Source: Hyphomicrobiales bacterium (lineage in GTDB: Bacteria > Pseudomonadota > Alphaproteobacteria > Rhizobiales > Rhizobiaceae). Taken from it: DNA of 64,000 nucleotides. The stretch lies in the NCBI GenBank assembly GCA_900470965.1, contig UCCS01000064.1, positions 1 through 64,000 of the forward strand, in the 5' to 3' direction. Of this stretch, positions 44,242 to 52,264 are shown one piece after another. Both the position numbers and the translations under genes were made by a program. The first letter of the stretch is position 1; every line of letters begins with the position of its first letter. Below the pieces are notes generated by a model, which saw only the letters and a program-made list of their open reading frames with translations, was not told the origin of the DNA and searched no databases.

Positions 44242-45198
44242 ATGACGGTAATCGACAATCACGAGGCTCTTGCTGAAGACGGCGACTTTCGCCTGTCGGA
44301 AGCCAGTGCGCGCGATTATTTCGAGCTTCTGAAGCCGCGGGTCATGTCGCTCGTGGTCTTCACGGCCTTTGCCGGCCTGGTGCTGGCGCCGGACCACATC
44401 AACCCCGTTCTCGGCCTGATCGCCATTCTCTGCATTGCCGTCGGTGCAGGCGCATCGGGTGCACTGAACATGTGGTATGACGCCGACATCGACGCCGTCA
44501 TGAGCCGCACCGCCAAGCGCCCGATCCCGGCCGGCCGCATCAAGCCCAAGGAAGCCCTGGCCTTCGGCCTCGTGCTCTCCTGCTTCTCGGTGACGATCCT
44601 GGGCCTCGCGGTCAATTGGCTGTCGGCCTCGATCCTTGCCTTCACCATCTTCTTCTATGCCGTCATCTACACGATGTGGCTGAAGCGCTCGACGCCGCAG
44701 AACATCGTCATCGGTGGCGCGGCCGGCGCCTTTCCGCCGATGATCGGCTGGGCCTGCGTGACGAATTCCGTCACCATCGAAAGCACCGTCCTCTTCCTCA
44801 TCATCTTCCTGTGGACGCCGGCGCATTTCTGGGCGCTTGCCCTCTTCAAGATGCGAGATTACGAAGCGGTTGGCGTGCCGATGCTGCCGAACGTGTCCGG
44901 TGAGCGCACCACCAAGCACCAGATCGTTGCCTATGCCGTGCTGACGGCCATATGCGCGGTGCTGCCGACCTTCCTCGGCTTTGCCAGTGTCGGTTATGGC
45001 GTGGTGGCCGCGGCACTCGGTGCGGTCTTCATATACTGTTCCATCGCCGTCTGGCGCATGCCCGACGGCGATCTCAACATGATCCCGGCGAAGAAGCTGT
45101 TCGGCTTCTCGATCTTCTATCTCTTCGCCGTGTTCTCCGCGCTGATGCTCGACCGGCTGGTCGCCATGCTGGCCTCGTATGCAGGAGGCTCGTTCTGA
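44242..45198 (+). CDS. ctaB: protoheme IX farnesyltransferase (heme O synthase)
   Basis: A 318-aa UbiA-family membrane enzyme that attaches farnesyl to heme B, giving heme O, the precursor of heme A for CtaD. The prenyl-diphosphate site is NMWYDADIDAVMSRTAKRPIPAGRI, with a second Asp-rich motif near FKMRDYEAVGVPMLP. There are about nine hydrophobic segments. I prefer the second of two adjacent ATGs (44242) for its spacing from AGGA; 44239 is the alternative. Its TGA overlaps the next ATG. Confidence 0.95.
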   Translation: MTVIDNHEALAEDGDFRLSEASARDYFELLKPRVMSLVVFTAFAGLVLAPDHINPVLGLIAILCIAVGAGASGALNMWYDADIDAVMSRTAKRPIPAGRIKPKEALAFGLVLSCFSVTILGLAVNWLSASILAFTIFFYAVIYTMWLKRSTPQNIVIGGAAGAFPPMIGWACVTNSVTIESTVLFLIIFLWTPAHFWALALFKMRDYEAVGVPMLPNVSGERTTKHQIVAYAVLTAICAVLPTFLGFASVGYGVVAAALGAVFIYCSIAVWRMPDGDLNMIPAKKLFGFSIFYLFAVFSALMLDRLVAMLASYAGGSF

Positions 45199-45335
45199 TG
45201 GAATTGGTCAAGCTTACTGAAGCGCAACGCAAGTCGCGCCGCAATCGCAACATTGCGCTCGGCGTCGTGCTCGCCGGTCTGGTAATCCTTTTTTACGTCA
45301 TCACCATCGTCAAGTTCCTCGGACATGGAGGCTGA
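45198..45335 (+). CDS. small membrane protein, CoxF-like
   Basis: A 45-aa protein with a basic N-terminus (KLTEAQRKSRRNRN) followed by one hydrophobic helix (IALGVVLAGLVILFYVITIV). The ATGA overlap with ctaB couples translation, and ctaG starts 4 bp after its stop. Small single-helix proteins at this place in alphaproteobacterial oxidase operons are annotated CoxF or as assembly subunits. The role is inferred only from position. Confidence 0.85.
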   Translation: MELVKLTEAQRKSRRNRNIALGVVLAGLVILFYVITIVKFLGHGG

Positions 45336-45339
45336 TGAG

Positions 45340-45945
45340 ATGAGCGACGCCGTCAACACACCGAAGAAGCCGCGCAACAACGCTGCCGTCGTCTTCATGT
45401 GCCTGAGCTTTGTCGTCGGTATGGGCGCGGCAAGCTATGCCGCCGTGCCGCTCTATCGGCTCTTCTGCCAGGTGACCGGCTATAACGGCACGACACAGCG
45501 TGTTGATCAGGTTTCCAGCGTCATTCTCGACCGTACGATGCGTGTCACCTTCGACGCCAACGTCGCTCCCGGCCTGCAGTGGGAATTCAAGCCGGTCGAG
45601 CGCGAGGTCAATCCGAAGATCGGCGAGACCATCCAGGTCAATTTCATCGCCGAAAACCGTTCCAACGAAACCCAGCGCGGCCAGGCGATCTTCAACGTGA
45701 CGCCGGGCGAGGCGGGCGCCTATTTCAACAAGGTGCAATGTTTCTGCTTTAATGAAACGGACCTGAAGCCGGGCGAGAAGCTTGAAATGCCGGTCGTGTT
45801 CTACATCGATCCGGAGATTACCAAGGCCGCTGAATCGAAAAGCATTCACACGGTCACGCTGTCATACACGTTCTATCCTAAAGAGGGTCCGAAGCCGGTG
45901 GCTTCGAATGAGGATGGAACGGGACAGGCTGAAAAGAAACTTTGA
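45340..45945 (+). CDS. ctaG: cytochrome c oxidase assembly protein CtaG/Cox11
   Basis: A 201-aa protein. One N-terminal membrane anchor (VVFMCLSFVVGMGAASYAAV) is followed by the periplasmic immunoglobulin-like domain with the Cu(I)-binding motif CFCF (KVQCFCFNET). It inserts CuB into CtaD. PLYRLFCQVTGYNGTTQ carries the additional conserved Cys. The ATG at 45340 follows GGAGGCTGATGAG. It sits between the small CoxF-like gene and ctaE. Confidence 0.95.
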   Translation: MSDAVNTPKKPRNNAAVVFMCLSFVVGMGAASYAAVPLYRLFCQVTGYNGTTQRVDQVSSVILDRTMRVTFDANVAPGLQWEFKPVEREVNPKIGETIQVNFIAENRSNETQRGQAIFNVTPGEAGAYFNKVQCFCFNETDLKPGEKLEMPVVFYIDPEITKAAESKSIHTVTLSYTFYPKEGPKPVASNEDGTGQAEKKL

Positions 45946-45956
45946 TTGAGGAGTGT

Positions 45957-45973
45957 TTCCGGCCGTGCCGGAA
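45957..45973. other. stem-loop upstream of ctaE
   Basis: TTCCGGC-CGT-GCCGGAA is a perfect 7+3+7 hairpin in the 57-bp gap between ctaG and ctaE. It lacks a T-tract and may tune relative expression in the operon. Confidence 0.5.
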
Positions 45974-46002
45974 GCGGAGAAGGAAGACACCGGGGATCTG
46001 AC

Positions 46003-46881
46003 ATGGCCGATGCTCATCAGAAGAATCACGACTATCACATCATAGCTCCGAGCCCGTGGCCGATACTGGCCTCGCTCGGCGCATTCCTGATGGCCTTTGG
46101 CGGCGTCGGCTACATGCGCTACCTGAACGGCGGCTCGCTGCATGTTTTCGGTATCGAATGGGCGCATCCGTGGCTCTTCTTCATCGGGCTGGCTGTCGTT
46201 TTCTACGTCATGTACGGCTGGTGGTCTGACACCGTGAAGGAAGCCCATGAGGGCGCCCATACACGCGTCGTGTCGCTGCACCTGCGCTACGGCATGATCA
46301 TGTTCATCGCTTCGGAAGTGATGTTCTTCGTCGCCTGGTTCTGGGCCTATTTCGACGCCAGCCTCTTTCCGCACGAGGCCATCCAGGCTTCGCGCCTTGC
46401 CTATACCGGCGGTGTCTGGCCGCCGAAGGGCATCGAGGTTCTCGATCCCTGGCACCTGCCGATCTACAACACCGTCATCCTGCTGCTCTCGGGCACGACG
46501 GTCACCTGGGCTCACCACGCTCTGCTGCACAACGACCGCAAGGGCCTTATCCAGGGCCTGACGCTGACGGTCCTGCTCGGCGTGCTCTTCTCCTCCGTCC
46601 AGGCCTATGAATATGCCCATGCTCCGTTCGAGTTCCGCAACTCGATCTACGGCGCGACCTTCTTCATGGCCACCGGTTTCCACGGCTTCCACGTTCTGGT
46701 CGGCACCATCTTCCTGCTGGTCTGCCTCCTTCGTGCGTTGCGCGGTGACTTTACGCCGAAGCAGCACTTCGGCTTCGAGGCGGCCGCCTGGTACTGGCAC
46801 TTCGTCGACGTCGTCTGGCTGTTCCTGTTCTTCTGCATCTACGTCTGGGGCGGCTGGGGCGCACCGGTTGCGGCAGGCTGA
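46003..46881 (+). CDS. ctaE: cytochrome c oxidase subunit III
   Basis: A 292-aa membrane subunit with seven hydrophobic helices. Family motifs are HIIAPSPWPILASLGAF at the N-terminus, FIASEVMFFVAWFWAYF (with the conserved Glu), TWAHHALLH and the C-terminal WYWHFVDVVWLFLF. It stabilises subunit I and proton uptake. It is the last gene of the ctaC-D-B-F-G-E cluster on this strand before a terminator. Confidence 0.96.
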   Translation: MADAHQKNHDYHIIAPSPWPILASLGAFLMAFGGVGYMRYLNGGSLHVFGIEWAHPWLFFIGLAVVFYVMYGWWSDTVKEAHEGAHTRVVSLHLRYGMIMFIASEVMFFVAWFWAYFDASLFPHEAIQASRLAYTGGVWPPKGIEVLDPWHLPIYNTVILLLSGTTVTWAHHALLHNDRKGLIQGLTLTVLLGVLFSSVQAYEYAHAPFEFRNSIYGATFFMATGFHGFHVLVGTIFLLVCLLRALRGDFTPKQHFGFEAAAWYWHFVDVVWLFLFFCIYVWGGWGAPVAAG

Positions 46882-46902
46882 TCGAGACCGGATAGAAATC
46901 AA

Positions 46903-46929
46903 AAAAGGCGGGTGCTCACTGACCCGCCT
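46903..46929. terminator. terminator between ctaE and the leftward GNAT gene
   Basis: The stem AGGCGGGT (46906-46913) pairs with ACCCGCCT (46922-46929). Read leftward it is followed by six T, a good intrinsic terminator for the GNAT gene ending at 47010. Read rightward the T-tract is missing, so it acts on ctaE only weakly. Confidence 0.7.
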
Positions 46930-47009
46930 AACCGAAATGTGGAATACTCCTTGTCGCAAGTATCGGCGCGAAACTCCGACTTTTGCGGTTTTTGCGACAG
47001 GAGTTTAAT

Positions 47010-47621
47010 CTAGCGAACTTCGGAGCATTCACGCGCGGAAAGTTTGAGCCGCATCAACGGTCGTCGCGGAGATCGGCGCGCGATCTCCGAGAATCCAAGC
47101 TTCGTAAATACCGAGGCGATACCGACAAAACCCTCCCCCCACGTCAGAGGTTTTTCGGGATCGATGGCGCAGGCGTCAACTGCAACCGCATTATTGGCTA
47201 TCGCGAATTCAACGGCGGCACTGGCAAGATGCCGCATAAGGCCTTGCCGGCGGTAGCCTGTGCGAATGAAAAAGCACGTGATGGCATAGACACTCGAAGC
47301 ATCAGGCTCACTCACATCTTCCAGCGGCCGTGAAGTTTTTGCCTCTTGAAAGCGTGAGAAGCCAGGCCGAGGGCCGATCGCACACCAACCGACCGCTGTC
47401 CCGCGATGATATGCAATCAGCCCCGGTGGCGGCCCAGCCTCCACTATCGCCCGGAAAGCATCTTTCCGGCCAGTTCTCTCCATTGCCTTGTAGTCAGCGC
47501 CCTTGATGCGAGGCCACATGCACCAGCATCCCGAATTGGCTCCGCGCAATGGACCAAAAAGGTCTTCAAGATCGGCCCAACGATCGGCCGTCAGTGGGTG
47601 GATATCAAACGTATCAGGCAT
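47010..47621 (-). CDS. GNAT family N-acetyltransferase
   Basis: A 203-aa protein. The core acetyl-CoA loop is FFIRTGYRRQGLMRHLASAA (R-R-x-G), followed by FTKLGFSEIARRS near the C-terminus. An N-terminal stretch, LRGANSGCWCMWPRIKG, is characteristic of one GNAT subgroup. The acceptor is unknown. The ATG at 47621 follows GAGAGGCGGA. It lies on the opposite strand to the flanking oxidase genes, inside a segment that separates ctaE from DUF983-surf1. Confidence 0.85.
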   Translation of the reverse strand: MPDTFDIHPLTADRWADLEDLFGPLRGANSGCWCMWPRIKGADYKAMERTGRKDAFRAIVEAGPPPGLIAYHRGTAVGWCAIGPRPGFSRFQEAKTSRPLEDVSEPDASSVYAITCFFIRTGYRRQGLMRHLASAAVEFAIANNAVAVDACAIDPEKPLTWGEGFVGIASVFTKLGFSEIARRSPRRPLMRLKLSARECSEVR

Positions 47622-47642
47622 TCCGCCTCTCAAAGGTATCTC

Positions 47643-47760
47643 AGTCGGTCGCGTAGCAGACAGCCTGAAGTTTATTGCTGTCGGGATCGATGTAATATCG
47701 CGGATCCCGACATCTTCATCCCGTCATGAATTCAGCAAAGCTATACCCTTGCTGACGACA
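47643..47760 (-). pseudogene. possible gene remnant (C-terminal piece, VOC-like)
   Basis: Read leftward from about 47710, one frame gives RDPRYYIDPDSNKLQAVC followed by YATD and a TGA ending at 47643. This looks like the DPDxNKL ending of glyoxalase/VOC proteins. An in-frame TGA at 47716-47718 cuts it from the upstream piece QQGYSFAEFMTG, and no start codon or ribosome binding site is present. I read it as a decayed gene end. The family is a guess from a short motif. Confidence 0.35.
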
Positions 47761-47825
47761 GTCTGTCGTAGGGGCAGGCTGTCATTTAATCCCAGGCCTC
47801 TTTGTCTTAACTGCTGCTCTTCGTC

Positions 47826-48467
47826 TTACCGTTGGCCAGCCAGCCTCTCGAAGGCCGAAGGCTCGGGAATGCCGAGGTCCAGCTGATGGCGGATCGCCTC
47901 GGCGCATTCGAGCGCCGTCAGCACGGATGTATCAACCTCCATATCGTAGAGGCCGGGGCGATGCACCTCGTCCTGCCAGCGCTGTACTGGTTCCGGCACG
48001 GGTGCCTCCCCGGTGGCGCGCAGGTAGAGGGTCTCACGCCCTTCCTCCGCGATTTCCCGCCGCTGCATAATCGTCTCGATCGGACATCTGACGCCGATGA
48101 ACAGCACGGGAAAACCGTCCAGTCGTCTGGCGCAGTCGCCGAGGATGCCGAGTGGCTGCGAGTAGCTGTCGTGGTGGCCGAGGTCGGCGACGACGTTGAG
48201 CCCCAATCCGGCATGGATGGCGATCGATTCATAAAGCGCTGCATAGAGGAACGGCACGAGTTCTTCGAGATCCGGCCGCTCGCCGCCGGGCCTCAATCCG
48301 ATACCGGGCAGGTAGCGCTTTGGCGTCATGGAATTATAGGTATCGACGCCGAGGTTGATCCACGGCCCCTCGAATTCTTCCTGGATTGCGCGTGCAATGC
48401 TGGATTTGCCGCTTCGCGGTGCGCCGTTCAGGATAATGATCTGTCCGGCATGGCTGTCGTTGGTCAT
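47826..48467 (-). CDS. chloramphenicol phosphotransferase-like (CPT) P-loop kinase
   Basis: A 213-aa protein. The P-loop is LNGAPRSGKSSIARAI (residues 13-28), with a conserved Asp in NLGVDTYNSMTPKRYLPG and an Arg-rich lid (GVRCPIETIMQRREIAEEGR). This is the layout of PF07931, typified by the Streptomyces enzyme that phosphorylates chloramphenicol. Most family members have unknown substrates, so antibiotic resistance is not implied. It belongs to the leftward segment between ctaE and DUF983. Confidence 0.82.
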   Translation of the reverse strand: MTNDSHAGQIIILNGAPRSGKSSIARAIQEEFEGPWINLGVDTYNSMTPKRYLPGIGLRPGGERPDLEELVPFLYAALYESIAIHAGLGLNVVADLGHHDSYSQPLGILGDCARRLDGFPVLFIGVRCPIETIMQRREIAEEGRETLYLRATGEAPVPEPVQRWQDEVHRPGLYDMEVDTSVLTALECAEAIRHQLDLGIPEPSAFERLAGQR

Positions 48468-48593
48468 CAGTCTTCTTCTTCTGTTTGGCGCGAATCGCTG
48501 AGGCGAAATCGCGCAGGTATTTCCATTCGGGATGCGAATACTTTATGGGAGAGTTAAGGCAGACGACGAAAAGCCGCCTGCATGGAGATCGGC

Positions 48594-48974
48594 ATGAACG
48601 AAGATAGCGCACAATTTCCACCGGTCGATCCGGTCAAGACCGGCATCAAGGGATGCTGCCCGCGCTGCGGTCATGGGCAGCTCTTCGATGGCGTGCTCGG
48701 CCTGAAACCGAACTGCGCCGCCTGCGGGCTGGATTATTCCTTCGCCGATGCAGGCGATGGTCCCGCCGTCTTCGTTATCCTCATCGTCGGCTTCATCATC
48801 ATCGGTTCGGTGCTCTGGCTGCAGGTCAATTATGCGCCACCGATCTGGGTTCACATTCTGCTCTTTGCTCCGCTCACAATCATACTCTCCCTGCTGGCGT
48901 TGCGCTGGTGCAAGGGCATCCTCATCGCCATGCAATATCGCCATAATGCCCGCGAGGGACGCCTGAGTGACTGA
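48594..48974 (+). CDS. DUF983 family membrane protein
   Basis: A 126-aa protein. An N-terminal zinc-ribbon-like part (CCPRCGHGQLF...NCAACGLDY, four Cys in CxxC pairs) is followed by two hydrophobic helices (about residues 55-80 and 85-105). DUF983 genes occur in alphaproteobacterial oxidase clusters just before surf1, suggesting a role in oxidase assembly. I chose the ATG at 48594, preceded by GGAGATCGGC; another ATG lies at 48582. It overlaps surf1 by 8 bp. Confidence 0.88.
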   Translation: MNEDSAQFPPVDPVKTGIKGCCPRCGHGQLFDGVLGLKPNCAACGLDYSFADAGDGPAVFVILIVGFIIIGSVLWLQVNYAPPIWVHILLFAPLTIILSLLALRWCKGILIAMQYRHNAREGRLSD

Positions 48975-49719
48975 CATCGAGAGTCCGGCCCCGCGCCGCA
49001 AGCTGCCGGTGTTTACCGGCATAACCGTTCTCATTGCGCTCGCCATCCTGATCTCGCTCGGCACCTGGCAGGTGGAGCGTCTTCACTGGAAGGAAGGCCT
49101 GCTCGCCGATATAGCCGAGCGCCGAGCCGCAGCCCCGGTTCCGCTTGCCGATATCGAGGCCATGGCCGCTCAGGGCGGCGACATCGAGTATCGCACGGTC
49201 ACGGCCACCGGCCGCTACATCAACAACAAGGAGCGCCATTTCTTCGCCACCTGGCGTGGCCAGACCGGCTATTACATCTATACGCCGCTGCAGCTCGCGG
49301 ATGGGCGCTACCTCTTCGTCAACAGAGGCTTCGTTCCCTATGAGAACAAGGAGCCGGAAATGCGGATGCAGGGCCAGTTGACGGACCAGCAGACGGTAAC
49401 CGGCCTCGCGCGTGCCAAACTCCCCGGCAAACCCTCCTCGCTCGTGCCTGACAACGACGTGGCGAAGAATATCTTCTACTGGAAAGATCTTGATGTGATG
49501 GCGTCGAGCGTCGACCTCGACAAGGCTGATGTCTTACCCTTCTTCCTCGATGCCGATTCCACGCCCAACCCGGCGGGCTTTCCGATCGGCGGCGTCACGC
49601 AGGTCGATCTGCCGAACGACCATCTGCAATATGCTTTCACCTGGTACGGGCTGGCTGCGGTGCTGCTCGTTGTCGTCGCCATCTCCTGGTTCCGTCCCCG
49701 CAAGGGTGCAGCGCAATAG
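48967..49719 (+). CDS. SURF1 family cytochrome oxidase biogenesis protein
   Basis: A 250-aa protein with a membrane helix at each end (about residues 17-34 and 222-240) and a periplasmic domain between. The N-terminal signature LISLGTWQVERLHWKEGLL and the central VNRGFVPYENKEPE are SURF1 hallmarks. SURF1 helps deliver heme a to CtaD. The start is GTG at 48967, inside the end of DUF983, so the two are translationally coupled. It is the far end of the oxidase assembly cluster. Confidence 0.93.
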   Translation: MTDIESPAPRRKLPVFTGITVLIALAILISLGTWQVERLHWKEGLLADIAERRAAAPVPLADIEAMAAQGGDIEYRTVTATGRYINNKERHFFATWRGQTGYYIYTPLQLADGRYLFVNRGFVPYENKEPEMRMQGQLTDQQTVTGLARAKLPGKPSSLVPDNDVAKNIFYWKDLDVMASSVDLDKADVLPFFLDADSTPNPAGFPIGGVTQVDLPNDHLQYAFTWYGLAAVLLVVVAISWFRPRKGAAQ

Positions 49720-49780
49720 TATCGCTTCAATTCCGACCCATATTGGGTTAGAGGTCCCTGAAGCTTAACCTGGGTATGTT

Positions 49781-50785
49781 ATGAACATTGCGGCAAAACC
49801 TCCGTTGACGATCAGGCTCTGCGGTCCGCGCGGCTTCTGCGCCGGCGTCGATCGGGCGATCCAGATCGTCGTGCTGGCGCTGAAGGCTTACGGCGCGCCT
49901 GTATATGTCCGCCACGAGATCGTCCATAACCGCTATGTCGTGGAAGGGTTGGAAGCCAAGGGAGCGGTCTTCGTCGAGGAGCTTGACGAGATCCCGGCGG
50001 AACATCGTGCCCAGCCGGTCGTCTTTTCCGCCCATGGCGTGCCGAAATCCGTGCCCGAGGATGCGAATGCCCGCAACCTGTTCTATCTCGACGCAACCTG
50101 TCCGCTGGTCTCCAAGGTCCACAAGCAGGCGATGCGCCATAATCGCCTCGGCCGCCATGTCGTCCTGATCGGCCACGCCGGCCATCCCGAAGTGATCGGC
50201 ACCATGGGTCAGTTGCCCGAAGGCACTGTTTCGCTCATCGAAACTGTCGAGGATGCGGACGTTTATCAGCCGGTCGATCCCGATAATCTCGGCTATGTCA
50301 CGCAGACGACGCTTTCGGTCGACGACACCGCCGGCGTCATCAAACGGCTGGAAGAGCGCTTCCCCAAGCTACAGGCTCCGGCCGCTGATTCCATCTGCTA
50401 TGCCACGACCAACCGCCAGGAAGTGGTGAAGGAAGCAGCCCCCGGCTGCGATCTGTTCATCATTGTCGGCGCGCCGAATTCGTCCAATTCCAAGCGGCTC
50501 GTCGAAGTGGCACTCCGGGCAGGCGCGAAGAAGTCGATCCTCGTGCAGCGTGCTTCAGAGCTCGACTGGGATGAGATCGGCCCGATTGCCACGCTCGGCC
50601 TGTCCGCCGGTGCTTCCGCCCCGGAAGTGATCGTCAACGAGATCATCGAGGCCTTCCGCACACGCTTCGATGCCCGCGTCGAGCTTGCCGAAACCGTGCA
50701 GGAAAACGAGCACTTCCTCGTCAATCGCGAACTGCGCAGCCTTGAATTGACGACGGCTGACATGGCATTCGTGAACGGGGAATGA
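49781..50785 (+). CDS. ispH: 4-hydroxy-3-methylbut-2-enyl diphosphate reductase
   Basis: A 334-aa [4Fe-4S] enzyme for the last MEP-pathway step, making IPP and DMAPP. The three cluster Cys lie in CGPRGFCAGVDRAI, in LDATCPLVSKVH and in DSICYATTNRQ. HEIVHN and VILIGHAGHPEV carry substrate-binding His, and VVGAPNSSNSKRL-type residues (here IVGAPNSSNSKRL) follow. It belongs to the same pathway as dxs in this window. No strong Shine-Dalgarno is visible before the ATG. Confidence 0.96.
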   Translation: MNIAAKPPLTIRLCGPRGFCAGVDRAIQIVVLALKAYGAPVYVRHEIVHNRYVVEGLEAKGAVFVEELDEIPAEHRAQPVVFSAHGVPKSVPEDANARNLFYLDATCPLVSKVHKQAMRHNRLGRHVVLIGHAGHPEVIGTMGQLPEGTVSLIETVEDADVYQPVDPDNLGYVTQTTLSVDDTAGVIKRLEERFPKLQAPAADSICYATTNRQEVVKEAAPGCDLFIIVGAPNSSNSKRLVEVALRAGAKKSILVQRASELDWDEIGPIATLGLSAGASAPEVIVNEIIEAFRTRFDARVELAETVQENEHFLVNRELRSLELTTADMAFVNGE

Positions 50786-50849
50786 GGTGAGGGGCCCACC
50801 CTCCGTCCTGCCTACCTGATGACACCGCTTCTACAGTGAGATACCCACC

Positions 50850-51815
50850 TTGGCAGTTTATACCGATATCGCCGAAGACGATCTGAAATGGTTTCTCACC
50901 GAATATGATGCCGGTACGCTGCTCTCTTACAAGGGCATCGCGGAAGGCGTGGAGAATTCCAATTTCCTGCTGCACACATCCAAGGCGCCGCTCATCCTGA
51001 CGCTTTACGAGAAGCGGGTGGAAAAGAGCGATCTGCCCTTCTTCCTCGGCCTGATGCAGCATCTGTCTGCCGGCGGCCTGTCCTGCCCACTGCCGCTGCC
51101 GCGCAAGGACGGCGCGCTGCTCGGCACTCTGTCGGGCCGTCCCGCCGCACTCATCTCCTTCCTTGAAGGCATGTGGCTCAGAAAGCCGGAAGCCAAACAC
51201 TGCCGCGAAGTCGGCAAGGCGCTGGCGCAGATGCATGTTGCTGGTGAAGGTTTTGCACTGACGCGGCCGAATGCCTTGTCGCTGGAAGGCTGGCAGACGC
51301 TATGGGACAAATCCGAGGCACGCGCCGACGAGGTCGAGCCGGGACTGCAGAACGAGATCCGCAGCGATCTCAATTTCTTGCGGGCCTATTGGCCAAAGGA
51401 TTTGCCGGCTGGCGTCATCCACGCCGATCTTTTCCCTGACAACGTCTTCTTCCTCGGCGACGAGCTCTCGGGCCTCATCGATTTCTATTTCGCCTGCAAC
51501 GATCTGCTCGCCTATGACGTCTCGATCTGCCTCAATGCCTGGTGCTTCGAGAAGGATGGCGCCTACAACATCACCAAGGGCATGCAGATGCTGGAAGGGT
51601 ACCAGAGCGTACGGCCGCTGAGCGAGGCGGAGATTAAAGCTCTGCCAGTTCTCTCCCGTGGCTCGGCGCTGCGCTTCTTCCTGACCCGTCTCTACGACTG
51701 GCTGACGACGCCCGAGGGCGCGATGGTCACCAAGAAGGATCCGCTGGAATATCTGCGCAAGCTGCGCTTCCACCGCCAGATTTCCTCGCCCGCCGAATAT
51801 GGACTGAGCCTATGA
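50850..51815 (+). CDS. thrB: homoserine kinase (type II, aminoglycoside phosphotransferase fold)
   Basis: A 321-aa kinase that makes O-phosphohomoserine for threonine synthesis. The protein-kinase-like fold is shown by the N-lobe (GVENSNFLL) and the catalytic loop VIHADLFPDNVFF (H-x-D-x4-N), followed by LIDFYFACND in place of DFG. The start is TTG at 50850, giving MAVYTDIAEDD. It is coupled to rnhA by an ATGA overlap and follows ispH by 64 bp. Confidence 0.93.
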   Translation: MAVYTDIAEDDLKWFLTEYDAGTLLSYKGIAEGVENSNFLLHTSKAPLILTLYEKRVEKSDLPFFLGLMQHLSAGGLSCPLPLPRKDGALLGTLSGRPAALISFLEGMWLRKPEAKHCREVGKALAQMHVAGEGFALTRPNALSLEGWQTLWDKSEARADEVEPGLQNEIRSDLNFLRAYWPKDLPAGVIHADLFPDNVFFLGDELSGLIDFYFACNDLLAYDVSICLNAWCFEKDGAYNITKGMQMLEGYQSVRPLSEAEIKALPVLSRGSALRFFLTRLYDWLTTPEGAMVTKKDPLEYLRKLRFHRQISSPAEYGLSL

Positions 51816-52264
51816 AGCACATCGATATCTTCACCGACGGGGCATGCTCCGGCAACCCCGGCCCCGGTGGGTGGGGCGCTGTGCTGCGCTACGGCGAGGT
51901 CGAGAGGGAACTCTCCGGTGGCGAGGCTGAAACCACCAACAATCGCATGGAGCTCCTGGCTGCCATTTCCGCACTGACTGCCCTGAAGGAGCCCTGCGAG
52001 GTCGATCTCTATACCGACAGCGCCTATGTGAAAGACGGCATTTCCAAATGGATCTTCGGCTGGAAAAAGAACGGCTGGAGGACATCGGACAATAAGCCGG
52101 TGAAGAATGCCGAACTCTGGCAGGCGCTGGAAGAGGCCCGCAACCGGCACAAGGTGACCCTCCATTGGGTCAAGGGCCACGCCGGCCACCCCGAAAACGA
52201 GCGTGCTGATGAGCTCGCCCGCAAGGGTATGGAGCCTTTCAAGAAGAGCAAGAAGGCAGGCTGA
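51812..52264 (+). CDS. rnhA: ribonuclease HI
   Basis: A 150-aa nuclease that cuts the RNA strand of RNA-DNA hybrids. The catalytic acids are visible in IFTDGACSGNPGPGGWG (Asp), TTNNRMELLAAI (Glu), LYTDSAYVKDGI (Asp) and the C-terminal NERADELAR (Asp), with the His of WVKGHAGHPENE. It is complete with a basic tail. Its ATG overlaps the thrB stop, and its TGA directly abuts the stop of the convergent zinc peptidase gene. Confidence 0.96.
   Translation: MKHIDIFTDGACSGNPGPGGWGAVLRYGEVERELSGGEAETTNNRMELLAAISALTALKEPCEVDLYTDSAYVKDGISKWIFGWKKNGWRTSDNKPVKNAELWQALEEARNRHKVTLHWVKGHAGHPENERADELARKGMEPFKKSKKAG

Noticed and set aside
47503..47886. 127-codon rightward ORF in the GNAT/CPT segment
   Set aside because: It is Ser/Arg-rich, overlaps both leftward genes, and the opposite strand gives a more protein-like remnant.
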